A DNA stretch of 64,000 nt from Megalopta genalis (lineage: Eukaryota; Arthropoda; Insecta; Hymenoptera; Halictidae), in the NCBI RefSeq assembly GCF_051020955.1, contig NC_135016.1, forward strand, positions 30,639,131-30,703,130, given 5' to 3'. The notes beneath the pieces are model-generated. The model was not told the DNA's origin, made no database searches, and saw only the letters and a list, made by a program, of their open reading frames with translations. Position numbers and translations under genes: made by a program. Position 1 is the stretch's first letter. Every line of letters begins with the position of its first letter. This document shows positions 22,476 through 33,864 of the stretch, one piece after another.

Positions 22476-22820
22476 GGAAATAAAGTAATATTAGTAAGAA
22501 TGCACAGATCTTGATGATTACGGGAAAATGAAATTTATTTAATTTATAATAATTGTGTATGAAATTGTGTAAAAATATAAAGTTTATAAATTTTATAATA
22601 GAATTAAATTTATCTATAAATGATTTATAGATAAAATTATGTCTGATCGCGTTTCTTAAATAAATAGTAGATAGGCTGTTTTCTGTAAAATTGGGTTGAA
22701 AATAATGTCAGGAAATAAAGTAATATTGGGCTCGTTTTTAAGCTCGTACTCCAAACAATATACAGATCTTGACGATGTTATATCTGATTGGCTTTCTTGA
22801 ATAAACAGTAGATACGTTTA
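22476..22820 (+). repeat. Diverged local direct duplication
   Basis: AAATAAAGTAATATT followed by ACAGATCTTGA(T/C)GAT and TCTGAT..G.(G)TTTCTT(A/G)AATAAA.AGTAGATA occurs first in 22,479-22,675 and again, with indels, in 22,714-22,816. Confidence 0.6.
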
Positions 22821-24970
22821 TTTAAGATTAATCGCTTTTCGAAGGTTAACGTTACGTTCTGATTGCAAGGTAATATTTGTTTGCCAATTAATAACGGACA
22901 CGTATAATACACGGATTTATCTAGATATTTATTTATACGGTTACGTCAACCTTGGACAACTTTGTATGTTCTCTTGTGAAAGTTTGCTGCCGATCAACGT
23001 TTGAATTTGATTCGAGCAGCAAGAAACAAAAATTGTCTTGTCCTGTTAAGGAAATTATTAAAGAGACAGAAGCGCTAATTAACGCAGCTGTGATTGAAAC
23101 CGCGGTGCAAAGGGTTGAAACACAGTACTGTTTATTTATTCACGATCGAGTGCGGAGGATGGCTCTATCGGTTCGAATTCAAGGACCTATAGAAGTCCCG
23201 TTCTTCGAGTCAAGTCCCCTGCTCGAAAATCGATATCAAAGAGCATCCCTTTTATATCCCGTCAAACACTTTAGGAAACCGTCGATCCGCATTAACACGC
23301 CTCGCCAATCCCCGGTCCCCGTTCTCAATGATCCGTTACATCGGAGAAGCTACGAAACCGCACCGCGTTACTCAGCGCATTCTGCGGTGCTTGAAAATGA
23401 ATGAAATGCTCGTAACGAATTCGTTTTCAAAGACACTCTCGCTGCTACTTCGAACGTATCTAGCAGAAGTTTCGCAACTTTCGTTTCGTATTCGCGGGAG
23501 ATCGATACCGGCTTTGATCGAGCGATCTGCTCGATCAACCCTTACCATACGGTACCAGGTCCGTTCTGACCCAGACACGATGCAGTACTTCGACGTTTTA
23601 TCGTTTACCAACATTTGTGACAACATCGATGTCAACCCTTTGCATTTGGATGCCCTTTCTAAGGGGACCGCCGACTAACGCGACTGTCGATTATTATGAC
23701 ATTATTAAGGGGATACGTATTCTAGTCTATGCTGCAATTTTTAACATTGTCTTTTAAGATTTTTGGTAAAAAAGACTGGGACACATATTTCTATCCGATT
23801 GTTTCGCATATTTCTCGCCTACATTCAAAAAGTGTACATCATCGGTTTAATGTAAAAATATTGAATATCTTGTTCACATATTTATTTACCTGAATATATA
23901 GGATTTAAAAGAAAATTCCCGCTGTTTTCTTATAGCTCGTACCATTGTAAAATAAGCCACGAGAACTTGAATCAATAAAATGTTCGCTTTCCTTCTGCTA
24001 TCGTTTTAAAATATGTGTCATTTTCTAACGCGACAAGATCTCCTGATCCCTTAATTTACTCACCTAAATGTCCAGTTAAAGATAATCGTGTTTCTAATAA
24101 ATGCATAAATTCCGCAGTCTACCAATTACTCGTCTGGACTTCTCTCTTTAATTAATACGTATTTCTGTGTAATTTTTAATATGTTTCGTTACGCCAAAGT
24201 GTCTAGAAACCGTGTATGTAAATGAATTCTGAACATCTTGGGTTGTTCGAGCGTGTCGGGAAACGTTAGCCCCGAAATACAGTTTCGTGCGGATAACACG
24301 CGTGTTCGATCGGAGATGCAACGAGGAATTTTCCTGAGGAACAGCGATTCCCCGTACTGAATTCTCGACAGAATCGCAGTCGGCCGACAGGACGGTGGCG
24401 CGCGACGCTACGTCGCAGAGCGCAAGAACACGAGGAGCGTGCGTTCGAGTCGAGGTCACAGAACGAATTTACGAGCGACTGAGTGAATCGGGACGAAATG
24501 AACGGCTCGCGTCATTCCCCGTTCCGACAATGAGCGGCCTCCGACGTTCGAAGCAAGCTGCGCGGAAAGGTGGTGCAAACCGCTGTGCCACAGTTCGCCG
24601 CCGCCTTTCAATGCCGCTTAATGCGAGCTTTACTTGGTATTATGGCAACGCATCGATCGAGCTGCGCCTTCGTGGAAATGCTGGCGTGTGGAATGGAACT
24701 CTGCGATGTTACTTGTGCTCGCGCTAACTGCGGGGCGGAGGAGCCGAAACTGCCACAATCAGACATCCTCGAGCCTGATGCCTCGGCCTGTCTTAGGATC
24801 GAATATCTGTCGGCGGCACGAGATAAAACCCTTTCGTTAACCCAAAGTTCGACCTCTACCGGGAAACTATTTGTAGCTTCGCGTAACTTTGTCGTCACTT
24901 ACCGATTAATCATGTTTAATAGCCGTTTCTGACGAGTATATTTTTCTTGACCGTAGCTTTTTTTTCTTTA
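22821..24970. other. Non-coding stretch with a CpG-dense patch
   Basis: An open frame at 22,952-23,404 and overlapping frames at 24,395-24,932 have no recognisable domain. The second group lies in CpG-dense DNA and is open on both strands. One dispersed-motif copy occurs at 24,099-24,132 (minus). Confidence 0.35.
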
Positions 24971-25095
24971 TCAACGCTATGCCGTCCGCAGATCTTAGAT
25001 ACGATTCTTTTGTTCGACGCCGGCATGATAGCTTGGAAATTTTAGATTTAAACAAAAATGTCGAAGATGGCGGTAATACAAATTCCTAAAATTAA

Positions 25096-26049
25096 GCCTC
25101 TATGGGCCCATGTAACTTTCAAGTCACAAGCTGATATATCCACATTTTACTAAATAATTTTAGTTCTTTTCACAAGATGATGTATACGCCTTAATTATAT
25201 AATGCCTTTGCATTAACCGATAACAATATTGATGACGTTTGGCAGCACCATCAATCTGAAATGTCAAAGTAAATACCTTGCAAGTTGTCTGCAGACAGAA
25301 ACCAAAGGGACCATTTTGTGCAATTGAGATTATTTGTGCTTTTGTCGGTGTTTACTAAATAAAAAAAAGCGTATGTAATATCCCTGGGTTCGTATATCAA
25401 TAACAATTTATTTATTTGCATTTCAATATAATCATTTTGTTACTATTTGTATATGATACAGTTTTGTAACTTTCAGGTTACATTGGGATATTGTGGTAGA
25501 TTCGAGTGTATTTAGGATAATAGTTGTGCTTTCTTCTATTTTCAAATTTATATATCAAATACCCAAAATATGGATACAAAATCATATAAAAATAGAAGAG
25601 GAATTAGAGTTAGACACATTAGCGGTAATAGATCCGAAGATTCTTTATTAGATTCTAAATCCGATGAAGATCATCCAGTAACATTTACCCGACGTCGCAT
25701 AAATATTATTAACAGTGACAATGAATTTAGTACCGAATCATCATCATCAGATGAAAATTCAGGATCACAAAAAACTGTTTGGCAACCAGTTCAAAATGCA
25801 ACGTACATCAATGTTTAACGCCAAGTGCAAACTGTTTTATGGAATTTCACGCTCGAGCTTCTGTGCACAAAAATTCAAACGTTGCACACAAGCCGCTATT
25901 ACTTCAAAGTTACAAAGTGTGAATTAATTATAATAAAATTATTTAAAGTGGTAAATTTCTTTATAATCTCCATATATAGATTTATAATCGTTGATTTTCT
26001 GTTGCATAAATTTTTTTATATTTCAGAAAAAAATTCGGCCCATAGAGGG
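25096..26049 (+). mobile_element. Nested piggyBac-like element, internally deleted
   Basis: A 954-bp element between TTAA sites has terminal inverted repeats (left GCCTCTATGGGCCC, right GGCCCATAGAGGG). It encodes only the first part of a transposase, so it is a non-autonomous deletion derivative; autonomous piggyBac-type elements are about 2.3-3 kb. The motif GTAACTTTCA(A/G)GT recurs inside, near 25,110 and 25,466. Confidence 0.85.
25570..25818 (+). pseudogene. N-terminal remnant of a piggyBac-like transposase
   Basis: An 82-codon frame from an ATG at 25,570. It is basic at the start, then rich in Asp, Glu and Ser (an SSSSDENS run at about residues 57-64). That is the usual low-complexity acidic N-terminal region of piggyBac-family transposases, before their catalytic DDE domain. 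The catalytic domain is absent; a stop follows within the element and the downstream sequence continues only in other frames. The family call rests on the TTAA ends plus this acidic leader, not on a catalytic motif. Confidence 0.65.
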
Positions 26050-26256
26050 TTAAGATATGTCATCCAAGAATTTTCGTACTTAAATCTTAATTAAATAAGC
26101 ACAATGCTATAGTTAGTTTGCTGCCTTTTAACACCCAAGAAATATAGTTCAAATGTTATTTGTTTTTTTCAAATGGCACCAAAGTGATACCACCGGCATA
26201 CAACAGATAGTTTTTGCATGGCACCAGCGTGGTGCCACCGGACGGCATAGTGTTAA

Positions 26257-26849
26257 CAGCAATACTACTAAACGTACCGTTAGCCTTGCGAAAGGATATT
26301 CACAATTTCCCTATGGATTTTATTATCGACGCATCTGTCATGTAACATTTGTACGTATCTGCTCAACAATTGGTCCAATATTCTCCACCTTGCGATCGTA
26401 ACTTCGCCGCAATCTGAAATTTGTCAACAACTTCTTCGCTAATTTCTGGTAATTTCGACGAAAAGAAACTTCGACGTTAAATTTCTCAAAAACTATTAAC
26501 CGTCTGCGCCGATAAGCGAATGCTATTAATTTCAATATTCGAAGCTCTGCCATTCTGCAAAGGCTAATGAAAAGGTCAGAGTTACACTTGGAGATCCCTC
26601 CTTGTAAGTACGTAATGCGTTCGGATTCTGTCGTCAACGATTTACGATCCCCACGGTCCGCGGTATCAGTCACAATCACACCGATATGTACGTCCCTGGT
26701 CCGCCAAAATTTAGTGTGCACTCCCTGCCCCGGCATTGCGTGCGTGCAAGAGGCATCGTGTCTCGCGAGGGACGGAAGAGAAAAGGGGAAAGAGCGTAGG
26801 AGTCGAGGGGAGCGTAACGAGAGAATGAGATGGGAGATGAAGAAAGACG
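26257..26849. other. Non-coding stretch
   Basis: No gene recognised. Confidence 0.4.

Positions 26850-26941
<92 letters not shown>
26850..26941. repeat. (GA)n microsatellite
   Basis: About 90 bp of nearly pure GA with a few AAAG interruptions. It generates spurious Arg-Glu and Leu-Ser open frames. Confidence 0.95.
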
Positions 26942-26944
<3 letters not shown>

Positions 26945-28028
26945 GGAGCTCGAAAATAACAGAGTTAGACGTAACACTAAAGAGTAATGAAAGGAAGGGG
27001 TACGAAAACGGGTGGGGAAAGAGCGAGAGAGAAGGTAGATGGAAATTCGGGCGCTCGAGGCAACGCTGCGTGACGCTTAGCGATGGGTCTCGCTCCGGTA
27101 AGTTTTTAAACTATTAGTTCGGAGAAAGAAGAACGATCTGTGCTCCTCTCGAGACACGAACCTTCGAATCGAGTACCAAATGTAAGTAGCGAAAGACCGT
27201 CGTACGTTGGTAACCGGAGCAATAAGTGGAAAGGGGATGTTATGATCAGACTTATCGGACGAGTAGTGTTCCACTATCACTGAACGCACTGCAAATGAAA
27301 ATGGCAATCGATTAACGGTCACGGAGGACAGTTTGTAATTGAAGGATGAACGGCGACTGGATCCAAGATCGAACCGAGAAAACGAGAGTATAGCGACGAG
27401 ATCAAAAATATCCGACAGGGACTTTTCCGATGATCGTTTCGTGGAGTTGAAGATACACAGAGAGTGACTTCTTCGGCCTTCGGTCCTTTCGACGTGGAAA
27501 AGATCTTTTGAAAACAAATGAAAAGGTCCCAAGTGGACGTGTCCAAAGCGTTAGAGACGTTGTCCTCGCGTTTCGTTCCGCTTAGCCTCTTCGCGAGAAA
27601 ATATACAATCGTCTGGTCCCAAACCTTCGAGGGTTTCGCGAGAAAGATAACGTCTTAGTCTCGAGTTTCAAATTGCTTACACAATTTATCTTACTGTTTT
27701 CGTTATAATATTGTGTATCTACCAGATACGCATAGTCGTATAGTTATGATTATACCCGAGTCTTCCTAGCAATTGAACAACGAAACGGAACGATTTATGC
27801 TGTATTCTCTTCATCGTCAAGATACGTGATAGCGTATCGACGCCAAGTAGATGACGGCGAACGTTACCGCGTATACATTTACCCGCCGTGTACTCGTACT
27901 CGCATATTCACGTTCACATAAAACTAGAGAATCATAAAGTGTTCTAAGCGTATGAGGATTTAACAGTGCTAGATATACGATTAGTATAACAGTCTGCATC
28001 ATAGTAGACTCCAATACCTCGAACATCG
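26942..28028. other. Non-coding stretch
   Basis: No gene recognised. A plus-strand donor-like site, CTCCG|GTAAGT, at 27,097/27,098 follows GC-richer DNA and could end an unseen non-coding exon. Confidence 0.3.
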
Positions 28029-28482
28029 TGAACTATAGTTAATGTTTCGTCTTCAAGTTTATACAAGGTTATATATATATATATATATATATATAACCTT
28101 GTATAAACTTGTATTATAAAACTTATTAAACTTGTATTGTACAACCTTGTATTATAAAACTTATTAAACTTGTATTGTACAACCTTGTATTATAAAACTT
28201 ATTAAACTTGTATTGTACAACCTTGTATTATAAAACTTATTAAACTTGTATTGTACAACCTTGTATTATAAAACTTATTAAACTTGTATTGTACAACCTT
28301 GTATTATAAAACTTATTAAACTTGTATTGTACAACCTTGTATTATAAAACTTATTAAACCTGTATTGTACAACCTTGTATTATAAAACTTATTAAACTTG
28401 TATTGTACAACCTTGTATTATAAAACTTATTAAACTTGTATTGTACATCCTTGTATATATATATGAAACATTAACTATAGTT
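28029..28482. repeat. 38-bp minisatellite (nine copies) inside an inverted repeat
   Basis: The outer ends GAACTATAGTTAATGTTTC (28,029-28,047) and its exact inverse (28,464-28,482) enclose two structures. One is a perfect 17-bp hairpin around (AT)12 (28,054-28,070 against 28,095-28,111). The other is a head-to-tail array of a 38-bp unit starting at 28,108, 28,146, 28,184, 28,222, 28,260, 28,298, 28,336, 28,374 and 28,412. Units are nearly identical; one T-to-C change is visible near 28,360. The unit includes TTATAAAACTTATTAAAC and GTATTGTACAAC. Confidence 0.95.
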
Positions 28483-29039
28483 CAATATAATATGTTGCGA
28501 CGGCGGATCATTCTCGTCGAAAGACATTTAGCGGTGTCAAGAAATAATTTATTATATTTACACCATTTTTTCGCTTAGTCCAATTAACTCATCTTGAATC
28601 CGTTCAAACATACGAGTAGAATTATTACATCGCACTTTCATATGCTCTATCTATTCATAATTGTATTATGCGTGTTACTGTTTCACGAAGGGGTTACAAT
28701 TGAGCGATGTTTCATAATAGATATGTAAGGGGTTAAAAGAGAATCGATGTATTATTTTACATATTTATATCATTCATAATTTATATTTTGTGCAATGTAA
28801 CAATTTTTAATGACGCCTCAGAGTGATCGCTCGAGTGCAGAGGGTTAATCGCATTTGTATATTTCTGGACTTATAAAAATTCGATAACCGGTTCAACCGA
28901 TTCTATTGGAAATATTGGAATTCTCGATAACTGTTTTTTTTAAACTGTTACGCGTAAACGTTATCATAAACAAAAGAACCGAAGGGATTTAGCAAATTTT
29001 ACTAATTCTAGAACGATCTGGACGCAGCTCGAAGCCATC
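28483..29039. other. AT-rich stretch with a TTAA MITE end
   Basis: At 28,812-28,848 the sequence CTCGAGTGCAGAGGGTTAA, with the preceding CCTCAGAGT block, is the inverted left end of the MITE family seen at 8103 and 9560. No matching opposite end is clear. Confidence 0.45.
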
Positions 29040-29820
29040 GCTATCAGCGTACCATCGCGAGCGGAGGAAAGCGAAAGGGAAGGCAAAGAGCCGAGAGAAA
29101 GAGAGAAAGAGAGGGAGGGAGAGGGAGGGAGAGAGAGAGAGAGAGCGAAAAAGAGAGAGACGGAGAGCGAAAGAGAGATAGAAGCAATTGCGGCAACGGA
29201 GCTAAGGGTGGGGGATATTGCGTGTCGGTGGCGGGAGGGGGGAGACTAGCGGGAGGATCGAGGAGGCTCAAGGTCGCTGCGGGGCCGCACGCGCGCCCCA
29301 GGCCACGCACACTCGGCTGCGTAACCCGCACGCACACGCGCACGCACTCGTGCTCGCACACGAACAGGCTTGCGCACCGCGCTGCAACAGGGCTGGCCGA
29401 GTGCGCAGGGGATGGCGGAGTTTCGTGTGTGCGTGCGTGGTGCAGCGCACACGGGGTACGCGCAAGCGCGATCCAAGGGGCGCGCGCGTTTCTCTCGGGC
29501 AAGGTGTGTGAGAGCGCGCCGGTGATATCGGCGCTGATTTCACGCGTGCGCGCGCGAGCACCCGTTGTACGCGTGGGTGACGATGGCTCTGCGTGTGCGT
29601 GCGAGCCTGTGTGTTTCGGCCACCGTAATTCGCCGGTTCTCCTATGGCGACGCGTATTATGTCACCAGGTCCGGCCTGCGGAGAAAACACGCTGCGTTGT
29701 ATGGATTTTTTAGGAACCGCGGTAGAAAGGCGCCGCGATGGGGCACGCTGGTTCGACGGGGCTCGAAATTGAAGAGTAACGGCCGCCGCGGTCTGCGTAA
29801 TTGCCAGGGGTAACTGATAA
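29040..29820. other. CpG-dense island with GA repeats and CG/CA-rich alternating DNA
   Basis: GA repeats at 29,095-29,180 are followed by CpG-dense DNA with long runs of alternating purine and pyrimidine (for example GCGTGCGCGCGCG near 29,544). Open frames of up to 217 codons on both strands are by-products of the composition. A promoter or non-coding exon of a flanking gene is possible. Confidence 0.35.
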
Positions 29821-30463
29821 ATATGCCGGCTTGCCGGGACACTTGTTACGTGATCACCGTGTACCGGATAGTAAGTTATTAAGGGATGGAGGATCGGTGA
29901 TCCACTAGGTTTGTTGCGCAAGGATCGGAAGCCTCCCTGTCGATTGTCGCGATGCTATACCACGGTTGTTGGTTTTATCGTTTACGAGTTACGCTCTATT
30001 CTATCGAAATCGCAAGCCAGAAATGGCAGAAAAATAATTCGATCAACGATCAACGATTATAACTCGTTAGTTATTATAAATTATTACCTACGGTAACTCG
30101 TGTATAATGATTTACAACAACTATCGACTTATCGTAGTTACAGTAATCGTTGATCATTAATCTTCTTGCTCAATTATTGTAAATTATTTGTAATAAGTAA
30201 CGAGTTACAATCGTTAATCATTAATCAGATTGCTTCTTGCTCGACTTTGCCACAGGCTAATGAAAATCTATCACGTTTTACGTTCGATATTATTATTGTA
30301 CAGCGGACTTGATGCATTTATGACAAAAATAACGTGACACTGTTGCACTATTTTCAGCCGATTAAAATTCTTAACAAAGGAAATAAATATCTGACTAAGC
30401 TCCTCTATCTCGTAATTAGTGCATGCAATTTTTATTTTGCATAAACATCAACATCCGACCCTA
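29821..30463. other. AT-rich stretch with an imperfect inverted repeat
   Basis: Positions 30,052-30,085 and 30,181-30,215 are imperfect reverse complements (AACGATTATAACTCGTTAGT against ACGAGTTACAATCGTT). A dispersed-motif copy lies at 30,301-30,335. Confidence 0.4.
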
Positions 30464-30715
30464 TTAACCCCTTGACATACCATTTTCTTCGCAGTTACTG
30501 CGATTAGAAATTTTTCGATTCTAATAAGAAAAGAAATTCTAAAAAGAAATTAATGCTTATTGTGCGCCTAAATTTACTTGAATGCTTAAATATTGATGAC
30601 AAAAGAATAGAATTTTATTGCTATTTTAAAGAACAAAATAACATCTATACTCAATGAGTTAATAATAGAAATTTTCATGACGAGTCGGACTCGTCAAAGT
30701 ACGGCAAGGGGTTAA
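30464..30715 (+). mobile_element. TTAA-bounded MITE, complete copy
   Basis: A 252-bp unit from TTAACCCCTTGACATAC to GTACGGCAAGGGGTTAA, with short imperfect terminal inverted repeats and no coding capacity. A right-end fragment of the same family is at 785-876. Confidence 0.82.
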
Positions 30716-31764
30716 TCATTGAAAAAAAACGCTTAGACTGTGTTTTATTCTGTCATTTATGTTCATTGCAGACGGTGTCGATGGAGATTCGATATTCTCT
30801 GTAAGGGTTGACTTCGTTAACGCTGGAACTAACAAAACAATCAGTCGAAATGACTGGCTTTTGGCGTTTCCTTTTACAATTTTAACTAAAATGTATCGAG
30901 AACAATGTGCTGCAATTAGCAGATTCGAGAGTCTCAGCATTTTCAACACCGGCCATACTGAAATCAATTTGTCATTGAATGCTTCTCGATCATGTTCGAA
31001 AAGCGAACGCGCGAAACCGACGCGGAAATTCTTGACGGTATGCAGCCGGAACAATTTGCCCCATTTAATCCTGACGCTGACAAAGTGCATCTTTATGTCG
31101 TTAACAGTAACGCGTAGATGCTCGAGAAGAATGAACATACGCTGTCGAGCTACACGCGTCCGATATCAAGCACGGGTGATACTCGAACGCGTGTCGTAAT
31201 TCCCAGCCGTACGGTGACGGTCCTTGCTGTTCATTCGCGCCATCGAATGCAAATGTCGTAGCGATTTCAGAAGTAAAGGAAACATAGCTATGGCGATTAA
31301 CTTCTAAGTAGCTGTCCATGTTCGAGCTGTTAACCGTAACTCTCGAGTACTTTCGCGGAGAATTCTAATGCTTCCAAGTAGTTTTGCTATTTATTTTATT
31401 GTTACTAACCAAAAGTGATTCGTGCAGCACAACATTTCAGCGATTGTAATTCGCCGTACGATGATCCCAGCTATAATCATTTTTTCCGAAAGAGGAAATG
31501 GTAAATACTGCTACAGTTATACTAACCCGACTTCAACCAGTCGAATGCTACGAGCTTCGAGTGATTAAAGTGGAGTGGACAGTTATTGTGAGCGCCGTTG
31601 TATCTCAGCTCTTTTATTTCGAAAACAGACTATAACGCTAAACTTGGTCCAATCTTGCTAATAGTAAGGGGAAAGTACAGAGGCGATCGAATAAAATAGA
31701 ATCAAAAATATGAGAATCGCCGATCTATGAAACAATTGAAAAGTATATAATTGAATATATAATT
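30716..31764. other. Non-coding stretch
   Basis: No gene recognised. Open frames overlap on opposite strands at 30,716-31,199. Confidence 0.35.
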
Positions 31765-32115
31765 ACAGACTTATGGATTTTATACATTTATGACAAAAGC
31801 GAGTAGATTGGTATAAAAAGCTCGCTTATTAAAATGATTAAAAAAGAAAATTAAGCTTCGTTCAATTTTTGTTTCCCACAGTTGACATAGAAAATTCTTA
31901 TTTTATTTTAGTCTAATCATTAGACTGCGAATCTTTATGCATTTATCACAGCAACGACTAGATGACAAACAAATCAGTGAAAACTGTGGAGGAATTCAAG
32001 AATACTGTTACATCGCGTTCGATGTATCAACGTCGTTAAACGAAGAGACACATTTTTATCCAACTTCCGTTTCTTACGATTGACATAGAAACATTTTGCT
32101 TCGCGCATAGTCCGA
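31765..32115. repeat. Two adjacent copies of a dispersed ~150-200 bp repeat
   Basis: Each begins with a variant of TAGACTGCGGATTTTTATGC followed by ATTTATGACAAAA (31,765 and 31,919). Each ends with a CTTACGATTGACATAGAAA-like block (about 31,880-31,895 and 32,077-32,095) and a (T)AGTC(T/C)..TAATCA-like tail, which joins directly to the next copy. Other copies are scattered through the window on both strands. Confidence 0.6.
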
Positions 32116-33797
32116 TAATCACCGATGTTTTCTTTCGCATTAGTTCGAAGGTTCGTCTAAACAGAAATATTCTGTTCGGACCGCGACGGCGTCCTTTGGC
32201 AATTTAGACGGAAAAAGAGTTCATAAAATTGGTTGTAAAATAGTGCCCGAGCGCAGCCGGCCGCAAGAAAATTACATTCGCCGTAGGAAAAATGTACGCG
32301 TTAATTACGATAGAACCGGGACGGGTTTCCGGCAAATATTCTGGGACAGGAGTTGCCGTTGTTTTTCTCTCGGGCAGAAAACTGCATTAGTGCATTACGC
32401 TGTGTAGCTGGTAACTGAATTATTTCGCCGATTCAATTAAGGCACCCGCTCGATGGGCTGGGATAGGTACGAGATCGTGGCACTGCTTTGATAACCCACT
32501 CTGTTGACCACTGCCATCGATCGTTAGTCGGCGAAAACGACGCGGTTGTGCATTTTCTGGTCCGAATTACATTTATCAAATATTGATATATCTCGGAACC
32601 ATCGCTGTCAATGTCTAGAAATAAATTTACAACAAATACACGATTCTATTTTAAATTCAATGTACACTCGCGTACGAAGTAGGAGTTGAAAGTCGCGACG
32701 CGTAATCAGCATGCTTACGAAGAAAGATACTTTTATCACGTGGTGGCAGAAAATGAAATACAATTAAAAAAACAGGATGCGACTTCGAAGTGACTTCGGT
32801 ATATGACTTCGAAGCTACGCCCAGCTATAGGAAGAGACTTGAAACTGTGCTACTTCGATATAGTATTGAGAATAGAAATCTTTAGAGCAAAACTTACCAG
32901 ATATCATATTTGTATGTTTCTATATCGGTAAAAATGTGAAAGTTACTTCGAGTTTGTTATTATTCGCGCCACTGTATTACGACCAAAAGTATTCGCATTC
33001 GATCGAAACGAAAGTCGCCGACAGCGAAATTTAGCTATCATTTTACCGAGCCATCGGCTTTACAAGGGCCTGTATAATATCGAGGATATAGGGGAAATTA
33101 TTGCCGAAAGAGAGTCGGGTGTTTACCATTCCGTCAGATTCCCCTACCGAAATCCGAGGAGGCGCCTGCAACGTTGCGTTAGGAAGCAACGGCGCGGTAT
33201 AGCATGAAGGGTGATAATGTTGTGGAAAATACGTTCTACGAAGAACCTGGCCCTGAAGTATAGTCAATACTGCAGCCGGCGATGCCTACCGCAGCACTGT
33301 TTCCCCTTATCCGCCGAATTCTCCCCCACAGCTTCCGCCCCTGAATGAAAGAGAAAGCGAGAAAGAGGGAAAGACGAGATTTGCGTGAATCCCGAATCCC
33401 GACAATAATTGCCGAAGGGTAGAGAAAATGCAGAGAAAGGGTTCCTCTGATGAAAATTTCGGACTGAAAGTGCAGACTCTGCGGTACGCGTCGAAAGAAT
33501 GGCAAATATCTTTCTACCGCGGACAGACAATCCGTGTAATCGGCGACTGGGTGACTCCTCGTTTAAATATCAATAAGACAACGTATTGTGCAAACAATCG
33601 ATTTGTCGAGGATAGTCTGAGAACCACGATCTAAACTTTGCGGACTGATCGCGCGACTTAACATCGTCTTTTTGTCTTTAATCGCGGTTTTTATTATGCA
33701 ATTTATCCAAATGGATTACAAATAAATATTAGAAATATGTTGTGGAGTAGTTTCTTGTCTCAATTATGTGTCACCTTTGAATTAATTTGTAAAGTGT

Positions 33798-33798
<1 letters not shown>
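32116..33798. other. Non-coding stretch
   Basis: No gene recognised. Small antisense frames at 33,043-33,530 have no known domain. Confidence 0.35.

Positions 33799-33864
<66 letters not shown>
33799..33864. repeat. (TAA)n trinucleotide microsatellite
   Basis: About 22 perfect repeats. Confidence 0.97.

Larger units (their letters stand above)
24971..26256 (+). mobile_element. TTAA-bounded element carrying a nested TTAA element
   Basis: The outer element starts with a decayed target site, TCAA, then CGCTATGCCGTCCGC, and ends with the inverse CGGACGGCATAGTGTTAA at 26,256. Its outer parts follow the 328-bp copy at 12,846-13,173 closely. The extra 958 bp is an inserted element with its duplicated TTAA (25,092-25,095 and 26,050-26,053). 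1286 minus 958 is exactly 328. Confidence 0.92.

Noticed and set aside
22952..23404. 150-codon frame as a small gene
   Set aside because: Begins at a non-ATG codon in the open stretch, and no domain or homologous pattern is recognised.
26567..26959. Arg-Glu repeat frame
   Set aside because: Translation of a (GA)n microsatellite.
28108..28449. Regular 38-bp repeats as a CRISPR array
   Set aside because: Units are directly head-to-tail with no unique spacers, in an intron-bearing animal genome. It is a minisatellite.
29268..29921. 217-codon minus-strand frame
   Set aside because: Arg/Ala/Cys-rich low-complexity product of CG/CA alternation, with equally long frames on the other strand.
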